Shown one piece after another: positions 56,701 through 64,000 of a stretch of DNA of 64,000 nt. Location: contig NC_133914.1 of assembly GCF_964199755.1 (NCBI RefSeq), positions 1,674,001-1,738,000 on the forward strand, in the 5' to 3' direction. The notes under the pieces are model-generated. The model did not search any database. It saw only the letters and a program-made list of their open reading frames with translations, and was not told the DNA's origin. The stretch comes from Larus michahellis. Its lineage: Eukaryota; Chordata; Aves; Charadriiformes; Laridae. The position numbers and the translations under genes were made by a program. The stretch's first letter is position 1. Each line of letters begins with the position of its first letter.

Positions 56701-59700
56701 CCGGCCGGGCTGTGTCCGTGGGTCCGGCCCGGCTGCGTGCGTGTCCGTGGGTCCGGCCCGGAGCCGGGGCGGCTAGGGGGCTCTGCAGGCCCGTCACCAC
56801 GCGCCGAGCTCTATGGCTCGCCTGACCCCGCCGGATTCTCTTCCTGCCGCAGCCGATCTGTTCCTGTAGCAGGTACCTGCAGCCGCTGGCTCTTTGTTAC
56901 CCTCTGCTCTTCCCTCCCGAGGTGCCGCCAAGGTACACAGCGCCGGGTGCGGGGGCCTGGGGGGAGGCCGCCCCGGGAGGACCCCCTGCTTCATTCTGCC
57001 GCCGCGGCGGAGCTTCCCCCGGCAGAGGTGCAGCGCGGCCGCCTGCGTCCCTTCAGGGATGTGTGAAAGGTCAGGGGATGCTTCCTCAGCTCACAATTTA
57101 AATCACTTCTTTTTCTTTTCTTTTTTTTTTTTTTTTTTTTTTTAAATGGTGTCTTCCTTATCAGTTCCATGAATTCTGAAGTGGGGGGTTACGCGGTGTA
57201 TATACGCTGAAACTGTACAGACAACAAATTGAAAATCATCTCTGACTATTTTTAATTGCAGTTTTCTTAACATCTGCTTCCTGTCTGCAGTTTGCTTATG
57301 GATGCGGTAAAACCTAGCATCAAATTTCAAAAGGCTTGCTGGAAAGATACCTGCCTGTATATGTAAAGTCGTTATATTGTCTTGTTTATTTTTTAAAAGA
57401 AATTCCCTATTTTGCATATGAAACAAGATTGTAGTCGTAGGCAGCTTTTCTTTTTATATTGCACAAAAAATAATCTATTATTTGTTTGATGTATGGAAGC
57501 TATGGCAACTTTGAATGTTGTTAAAGTATGGAACAGGTTTTTAGTTATTTCAAATTAGCGCAGTGTATTAAAGTGTAAACAGTGTCTTCTGTCACCCGCT
57601 CCAAGCAAAGACGGGTTAGTGCTGAGGATGTAACGCTGTTTCCCTAGAATCTAATATACAATTGTAAAATAAAAAAAAAGACACACCTGGTGGAATTTTT
57701 TTTTTTATAAAAGCAGTACTGTCTTTATGTAAAGTGTAGTTAATTTAAAGCAAACCACATTGCTTCCAGGGATGCCTAATTGTTTTGTCACCATTTCTGC
57801 ATTCTTGTTTCATTTATTTTTTTATTACAACCTGAGTAGGCAGCACGTTGCTTTGTGTACAATGCTAGCTCGTGAGACAGAGTCGCTGAGAAAGATACGT
57901 CCTAAAACATTTAATTTTGCTAATATCAAACTTAAACTGTTCTGTCCTAAACTCTTAGGGAATGCTCACTACTTAAAAGCACTAAGTGTCATTAAGCTAT
58001 TCTCTGGCAACAAATATTTGCCAAAGTGATTGCATGAAGGTGGTTTAAAATATGATATTCTTGAGTTTTGTTTTACGGCGGCGGGTGCGTTTTGAGGACT
58101 GTGTTGAGGAGTTGAAGCCCAGAGTATTTTAATAGGAAACCTTCAGTTCTTGATACTTTCCATTCTGTTGTTATCTGGGATGTTGAGGTGCCTCTTCTTC
58201 GATCTGTCCAAAATGACCCATGGGAAATGCCATCTGGTGAATCAGTTTCATGTTTGCCTCTAGAGTACTTTTGCTCCATTTTATTCACCAAATCTTAAAA
58301 AATCTGAGCAGAAGAAATGAGGGGAGTTAAGGGTGATGACGACTAAGCAAAGGAGGAAGTGTAAGGACTGGTGAGAGAGGGAATTGCTTTGCAGAAACGT
58401 AGTAGAATAATATAGAAATAGTAAGTTGGGCATTATTACTTATGTTTCTGTGTAATACACCACCATAATCCAGTGGAAGCCAATTTATATGACTGATTAA
58501 GGTGATACATTTTAATGTAACTATTGCTATATAGCATTTCCTCCTGAGATGGCATTAAACAAGACTGTGATAGGACTCAGGAAGGGAATATAAGTGTATA
58601 TAATTGACAGAATACCCCACACTAATTCAGGAAAAAAAAAAGTGTATGAGCCCTCATTTCAGGACCTAGTCCAGTTATAGACTGTTGTGGAATGAATAAT
58701 TTATTGGGGAGATACATATATATATATATGTATGTTTGTGTGTATGTAGATACACATGTACACAAACACTTCCCTTCCCTCTCGTTGGATTTACTCCATG
58801 GGGGAGTTCTGATGCTGTCCAGCATCAGAAACTAGAGGTGCCTTAGGTAAGACTGCTGGTATTATCAGATGCCAAAGTTCCTGTTCTATAAATATTTCCA
58901 ATGGAAGCTTTTGACCACAGGACACAGATCATCCTTTGTGTCCTAAAACTTTTTAAAGGCCGAAAATGTTCAAGGTGGCCTCTTATTTTGATAGCCTCAC
59001 AAAAGAAAGAGAAAAGAAAGAAAATAGGGTTTGTTTTTCCTAGGATGACCTTGGTTTTGGGAAGTGTATTGGTTTCCTTCCAGGTACATTGCAAATGTTT
59101 TCCAACTTGGGGAAAATATTTATGGTAGTCCCTAACGCACTCCTGCAGGCGACCCCTTGTGCTGACTTGTGTGTTTTTTCTTTGAATGAAACAGTTAAGA
59201 GAGGCCCAGACTGCAAAATGTCTTTTTTTTTTTTTTTTTTTTTTTTCTGATAACAGCATTTCTGGTTTTGTCACCTATTATTAAAAGATTCGTTATCACC
59301 AGAGGAGGGGGAATACCGAGGGTCTGGATGTATAAGGTGACCAGAATTGTGGTAGAACCTAGAATACTTTCCTACAGTATTTCCTACTCTGGATCTCAGA
59401 AGAGTCAAAGAACTGCTTTGATATAAAGCTGCTTTGAGAAAAGGATGATCTAATGCTTCATCTCAACAGAAAACTTCTCTCACCCTGCCAGCAAATTGTC
59501 TGAGGCTTTTTTGGAGAAGAAAGAGCATTACTGATAGGAAGCAAGAGAAGGATCAAGGAAGGTCAGCGTAGAGAAAAGGACCTAGGCTATCGGGTTTGCT
59601 TCCCGAGGCTTCGGACTCTGATATTGTTGTCAAATGGCAACAAATTCCTCTTTCTCTTCTTCTATAAAAACAGTACACCTCCTTGTCCTCAGCATCTGAT

Positions 59701-62700
59701 ACTGGCGCTAAGTATATCCAATGTCTACGGGAATAATTTCACAGTAGTCTAAACTTAGCTGACTGCAAGTGGACTTCTAGATCAGCATTAAACTTGTATC
59801 TGTGGAGACCCTCCTAGAATCATTAGAGCAGTAACAGAACTCAGGCCTTGCAAACCTTCCTGAAAGGTGTTTCCTTACTGTTTTTCCTCTAGATAATTAC
59901 ACTGAATAGACTTGCATCAGCCTTGGGGGAGAGTGTAACATTTTTTTTTCGTTGGGCTCCGTGTTTCACTTCTCCAGCCTCAAGTGTCTGCTCAGAGAAG
60001 CTGGAAAGTTTTGGTGCAGCATCAAATTGTCTTGGTATTCCCAGTGCTGTACAGGTCCTCGCTATTCCGTGTGTGTGTAATTAAGCTGAAGGAGGTAGCT
60101 TCTCTTCGTAGACCTGCAAGTGAGATTGGAAAGAAACTGATGGACTCTTTGCCGTTAGATGAATCCTGTAGCAATATGTTGTCATCCTTTCCCGGAGCTG
60201 GCTGCTACCAAACTGATAGTTTCCCATCACAGTCCTGTGGAATATCCGATTTATCAAGTAAATGACTTGGGTTAAATGAAATTAGAGATCATCCCTTTGC
60301 TATCAAATCCCATTACTTTCCTTAAGATGGCTTAAGAATTGAAGTGTGAGCGGGATCTACCAGAAAAGAAAGCGTGGAGCTGGAGATGCAGAGAAAGGAG
60401 AGATGACTGAAATGAATTGCCGTTATCTTTTAGGCAGAAAGGAAGGATGCTAATGAGTTGGACATCCTAAAGAAAACTTTAATTGTGCTGAGTATGCATA
60501 CTTCTCCGAGACAGCATTTAAGCATGCCGTCAACTGTAATGTCTGTCAGAGAATGTGTAAAGTAAACAGATGTTTGGTAGAGCACTCGGAGTCATCGTCA
60601 GGTGCTTCTTTGGTTACGCTCCTACTGACGCTTACGGTCTCGGTACTGGTAGGAAGTAAAGCATTGAATGTCACTGTTCCTGGAAAGGGAACATTCCCTG
60701 TTAGAGAAATGAAACCTTTGGATCTGTGCAGCCTGCATCAGTGGAAGCTGTATATACTTCTGTTTTCCCATTTATAACAATCAGAGGAAATGAAGGCTTG
60801 TAGAGCGTCAAAGAGGGCAGAATCTATGATCCTGGCCCTGTAAAAGTTTCTTATGTAGAAGTGAAAATTTTGACATTCCCTCCCCTCCCCTCCTCCACCT
60901 TCTCTGGGAAGCAGCGCTAATTCTAAATTTTCATGGTGTGCTTTTTCTACCTAGTTCTGAGCTTGTTAGGGTAAATGTGACTTCTCAGTAATGTTACAGT
61001 CTTAGTTCGCAGAACTTTGCTTGGGGCAAGAAAGGAAGGAGGAGGAATTGTGATCCTTCTGGTTGGTGTTGGTTTTGATCAGATACTTTTTAGAAAAGTG
61101 CATGGCAGCTGACCAAGATAATGATATAGTGCTTTCCTTTTTACAGTTTGAAGATAAATCTGATGCGGTATTTGATATTACAGAAAAATGTAAGTATTTT
61201 TATTTATTTATATAAGGCCATAATTTCACAAAACGTTTCCTAGAAGTATCATTGCTGCTGAAAAAGACTGTCTTGCCCTTCTGGCCCTTGCTGCTCGTTC
61301 CCTCCCTGTCTTGCCTTCTCAACAAGTGTTACAAATGAGATGAAGTTAATGTTTCTTCTTTGTTTGGTTAGTTTTACTCAGTTCAGCTTCTGCTTCACTG
61401 TGTGGTGAATGGGACAGAACTGTTTCTTATGTCAGCAATGTTTTATCAATAACGTTGGCCCAAGAAGGCTTAGAGTATTCAAGGAATTGCAGCATCAGGC
61501 AGATTAGCAAAGGACACTTACACTCGTCCTTTGTTATACATGAAGTTGGTGAATTTTCTGACTGTGATGGTTTTTTTTCTCCCTAGGTGGTGAAATTCTG
61601 GATGCAGAAATGTCTGAGGACGCTGACCACAACTTAACGCCTGCCCTCGACAGCATATCTTACGGAATACAGAATCGAACAGGGTCTGAAAACTCGCTGC
61701 TGGATGATGATGATGATGATTATTTTCTGAACTCTGGGGATCTTGCAGGCATACCTGTTGTTGGGAGTGACAATGAAGATGATCAAAATTTCACTCCAAA
61801 AGACACTCTTTCTTCAGCGATTCATGATGAAGACCATCTGGAAGAGGGCAAGAGAGTTACGGAACACGAATTGGACAGTGAAAAGGAAATTCAGATTCAG
61901 AATGCAATCCAAAAGGATCTCACTTCACCATTTGAGCAGGGCCCTGTATTTAAATCAATTCGAAAAGATTTTAGCATAACGAGAGATAATGGCAAAGAGA
62001 CTTTTTCAGCAAAGGACAAGAATAGAGAAGGACATTTTCAAGAACGTGAAAAACGGTTGGAAAAAATGCCTAAAGATATGGATTCTAGATTGAAAAGCAG
62101 TTTTCTTGACAAAGCAGGTAACTGTTGCCATCGTAGACCTGGCTACCCAACAAAGAGGAAGAAAGAGCTAGACAGAAATGAGCAACAGGGATAGTTATTA
62201 AAAACTTCATCTTGTTGAAGAGAATATGCCTAGCTGCATGCAGGAAAGCATTTTCTAAAGAGCCCTGACATAGAATGAACCCTGTATTAGGACTAGGATT
62301 TGCCAAAGGGCCTGGCAGCATTGGCGGGGGTCTCGTCCTCCGCAGCTCGTTTCAAAGCCTCAACACATCCTTTGCTGTTGTGGTTTGCTAAACCAAGCTG
62401 GGTGACAATTCAGGCTTCCTTTTGTTTTTTCTCACTGTTTTTTTTATATACTTTGGAACTCCTTAAAATAAAAGATGACGAAGTTTAGGTTAATGGCCAG
62501 GAAAGATTTTTTTGAGCAAAGTTCTTCATTAATGTACTCGTATTTAAAGCAGTATGCATTTGATAGTGGTGTCACAGAAAGGCGTGCTAATAGTGTCCGC
62601 AGGAAGCAAGCCAGAGAGTAACTTGAGATCTGCTTTTCCTGGGAGACTGCTCTCCTTCTTCCTCAGATACTTGTGTCTTGGACTTTGTCCAGCCAACATA

Positions 62701-63758
62701 GAGAGAGCCAAAGATGCCTGTAATCCCTTTCTCATTTGAGGGAGCCTGACAGTCACCAGTAGTCTTGCTGCCCACACACTTGCTTTTGACTTCCCAAGCT
62801 CTGAAAGTTACAGTAGAACAGTGAATGAGGGAGTTACGAATAACCAGGCTGAAGCATGCAATTGAATTTTAGCCAGAAGATTGTATGGAGAAAGAGTTGG
62901 CCCACAAGTGGGAGCCTCCTGGCTACTTCTTCAGATTCACAGCTTACAATTCTGATATTTAAACTTGGTATGTTTAGTACCAGTGTCCTAAAATCAGTGC
63001 TGCCAGGTTGCACAAAGGACAGAGAAGCAATACAGATGTTTTTAAAATAACAAAGAGTTAAAGGTGTCTCTCTACTTTTACCTTCAGGTAGAAATCAAGT
63101 GAGGAATAATTCTGTGCAAAAAAACATATTTCAGAAAATTGTAAATGCCTACAGTTATAAGATTGTGGCTGAAAGCTCTGCAGCCTCAGGTAGAGTAGTC
63201 AGTAATTGAAACTGCAATAGTAAATGCTCATAGGCAGCATCCAGTATCCAGGCAAATCCAGAATTTTGAAAAGATACATGCTAAAAAAGCATAATCTACT
63301 ATTTCCTGAGAAGGGGGGAAAAGGCAAAAGACCAGAACAGCAAAGAAAAGAATGAAAGTTGTTGCTCTGAAAAATGTTTTCTGATTTAAATGTCGAAACA
63401 CGGGATAGTTCCACACTGGGGTGTGGAAAATTCCGAATGAATAATTCACCTCAGAATTTACAACCATTTTTCTGGAATGGGAAAATAATGACCCGTTAGA
63501 ATAATAAAAACATGTCAATGCTCTTTAAGGATTACCGTCTTATTTGCAGGGAGGAGAAAGGGAGTAGTTTAATACTTCTGAGGTGCCGTCAGACTATGGG
63601 GTTGGGGGTCAGTATGAGACTCTAGATAGTTTTAAAGGAAATGCGTTGGAATCTGTATTCATGTATATTTAATGTATATGTTTTCCTCAGTTCATAATCA
63701 AGTAGAAGAAACATTACGGACGCAGTTAGCGCCACAAACTCCAGAAACTAACTTCAGG
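47351..63758 (+). CDS. ZMYM4: ZMYM4, MYM-type zinc finger protein, N-terminal part
   Basis: Four coding exons lie in the window: 47351-47392, 61147-61189, 61587-62117 and 63691-63758, all GT-AG and in frame, giving the first 228 codons. Exon 4 ends on a codon boundary at GTAAGC and the gene continues beyond the window. The protein begins MAEAKEEGPGPRAR, then FEDKSDAVFDI, then an acidic region with EMSEDADHNLTP, TGSENSLLDDDDDDYFLNSG, LAGIPVVGSDNED, VFKSIRKDFS and DSRLKSSFLDKA, and VEETLRTQLAPQTPETNFR. These blocks match the human ZMYM4 N-terminus in order and spacing as I recall it. The MYM zinc fingers and the C-terminal domain lie outside. ZMYM4 is a nuclear zinc-finger protein linked to cell morphology and cytoskeletal regulation; this part is acidic, likely disordered and has no zinc ligands. 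The start is fixed by the CpG island and by homology. Intron 1 is 13.8 kb. Confidence 0.95.
48728..48795 (+). mobile_element. CR1 LINE fragment
   Basis: A short piece reading GGAAATACTTTTACGCCATG and CATTGGAACAGGTTGCTCAG followed by AGAGGTTGTG. This matches the conserved CR1 block found about 200-300 bases from the element's 3' end. Both ends are lost. Plus orientation. Confidence 0.7.
49585..50130 (+). mobile_element. Solo LTR of an avian endogenous retrovirus (ERVL-like)
   Basis: About 546 bases starting TGTGCTGGTTTTGGCTGGGA and ending TTAAACCACGACA. It matches my memory of an LTR family abundant in neoavian birds, with blocks such as TTGATAACACAGGGATAT, AAGGCCTTTTCTGCTCC, GGAGGGGACACAGCTGGGAC and CAACCCACGAGTTTTCTCAC. 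A poly(A)-type ATTAAA lies near the 3' third. No internal retroviral genes flank it, so it is a solo LTR left by recombination. No clear target-site duplication is seen, which suggests an old insertion. Plus orientation within ZMYM4 intron 1. The family assignment to ERVL is from memory. Confidence 0.75.
55870..56500. repeat. Degenerate GC-rich minisatellite block, ZMYM4 intron 1
   Basis: Imperfect repeats of about 36-60 bases built from GGTCYGGCCTGGAGC, GGGGYGGCTGTCCG and TCYGTCGGTC. An exact 41-base unit, GGTCTGGCCTGGAGCCAGGG plus 21 further bases, is duplicated around 56005-56086. Frames stay open on both strands because the unit lacks stops; I do not regard any as coding. Confidence 0.8.
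56521..56751. repeat. Two-length minisatellite with higher-order order
   Basis: Nine contiguous units of two sizes: a short 23-base unit (TCCGGCCGGGCTGTGTCCGT plus GGG) and a long 29-base unit that carries six extra bases (CGTGCG). From 56521 the order is long, short, short, long, short, long, short, short, long. Long units vary between GGCCGGG and GGCCCGG and one has a TCTGT variant, while the short units are identical. Identity among short units implies recent turnover. Confidence 0.85.
58807..58830. repeat. Near-perfect palindrome, 11-bp arms, 2-bp centre
   Basis: TTCTGATGCTG and CAGCATCAGAA flank the bases TC. It lies in ZMYM4 intron 1, about 60 bases after a TA/TG microsatellite. It is able to extrude as a cruciform in DNA, but the loop is too small for a good RNA hairpin. 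Confidence 0.6.
61190..61586 (+). other. ZMYM4 intron 2
   Basis: A 397-base intron with a consensus donor (GTAAGT) and an acceptor after a T-rich tract (TTTTTTTTCTCCCTAG). No internal feature is seen. Confidence 0.85.
62118..63690 (+). other. ZMYM4 intron 3
   Basis: A 1573-base AT-rich intron (donor GTAACT, acceptor TTTTCCTCAG). AATAAA is present at about 62469, so intronic polyadenylation is conceivable but unsupported. No repeat or RNA gene is recognised. Confidence 0.8.
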
Positions 63759-64000
63759 GTAAGCTATAGATCTTTCAAACACTTTTGCAAGTGCAGCAAT
63801 ATACTGGAATAATTCGAAATACTTATTTTGTATTTGAGTGTAAATTTGAGTATCAAGAAAGCTGATCTTCTGACTCTTAGACATCTTTGCTACTTAAACA
63901 GTGCATATAACTTTGTAAAATTTTGCTGACCCTCTCTTTGGATTGAGGATTCTTTTGCTAGCCACTTTCATGTTCAGCATGGTCTGACTGACTGGTGAGC
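63759..64000 (+). other. Start of ZMYM4 intron 4, cut by window edge
   Basis: AT-rich intronic sequence following the GTAAGC donor. Nothing recognisable before the window ends. Confidence 0.8.

Larger units (their letters stand above)
47393..61146 (+). other. ZMYM4 intron 1
   Basis: A 13.8-kb intron between the 14-codon first exon and a 43-base second exon. It holds a CR1 scrap (48728-48795), a solo LTR (49585-50130), a 0.9-kb GC-rich minisatellite block (55870-56780), T-runs at about 57120-57143 and 59222-59246, and a TA/TG microsatellite near 58710-58745. The rest is AT-rich unique sequence. No nested gene is supported. Confidence 0.8.

Noticed and set aside
55867-57066. 399-codon plus-strand frame, and minus-strand frames, over the minisatellite
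   Set aside because: Repeat units without stop codons create open frames on both strands. There is no start context, homology or splice logic.
57120-57143. T-runs here and at 59222-59246 as possible tails of minus-strand retrocopies
   Set aside because: No recognisable coding or gene-derived sequence and no target duplications next to either tract. Simple slippage is enough.

Overview
The window reads as nuclear DNA of a bird. The evidence is the order TMEM35B(-), SFPQ(-), ZMYM4(+), which I recall as the order on human 1p34.3 and in the matching avian microchromosome block. Two CR1 LINE tails and a solo LTR of a common avian ERV type also fit. The genes are compact, the GC-rich part is full of CpG, and no SINEs or tRNA genes were seen. 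The species cannot be named from the sequence.

Layout. (1) 1-12.5 kb is GC-rich and has no coding exon I can support. It holds a dozen short AT-rich islands with homeodomain-type cores, two close octamer motifs and two CpG-rich segments. Each CpG segment contains a good minus-strand donor site, so these may be untranslated first exons of a minus-strand gene left of the window (DLGAP3 by expected synteny). (2) 12.5-13.5 kb is a single-exon class A GPCR on the minus strand, closest in motifs to the platelet-activating factor receptor. (3) 15.6-17.1 kb is TMEM35B, minus strand, three coding exons, with a minisatellite in intron 1. (4) At about 18.4 kb the base composition drops sharply. 18.4-27.3 kb is AT-rich and lacks the ZMYM6 and ZMYM1 genes that sit here in mammals. 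It does contain exon-like segments on the minus strand that may be distal alternative 3' exons of SFPQ. (5) 27.3-35.1 kb is SFPQ, minus strand, ten coding exons giving 647 residues, driven from a CpG island with five CCAAT boxes. (6) 35.5-46.5 kb is intergenic and AT-rich, with one CR1 tail. (7) The CpG island at 46.6-47.7 kb starts ZMYM4 on the plus strand. Four coding exons (228 codons) lie inside the window and the gene runs off the right edge. Its 13.8-kb intron 1 holds a CR1 scrap, a solo LTR and a 0.9-kb GC-rich minisatellite with a higher-order pattern.

The genes do not form one pathway. SFPQ is a nuclear RNA- and DNA-binding paraspeckle/splicing protein. ZMYM4 is an MYM zinc-finger nuclear protein. 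TMEM35B is a small four-helix membrane protein. The GPCR is a putative lipid-mediator receptor. SFPQ and ZMYM4 are transcribed away from each other, with about 12 kb between their CpG-island starts. No RNA gene, CRISPR array or unmistakably new system was found. The points most worth checking are the possible distal SFPQ exons, the PAF-receptor-like paralogue, the regulatory archipelago in the first 12 kb and the higher-order minisatellite.
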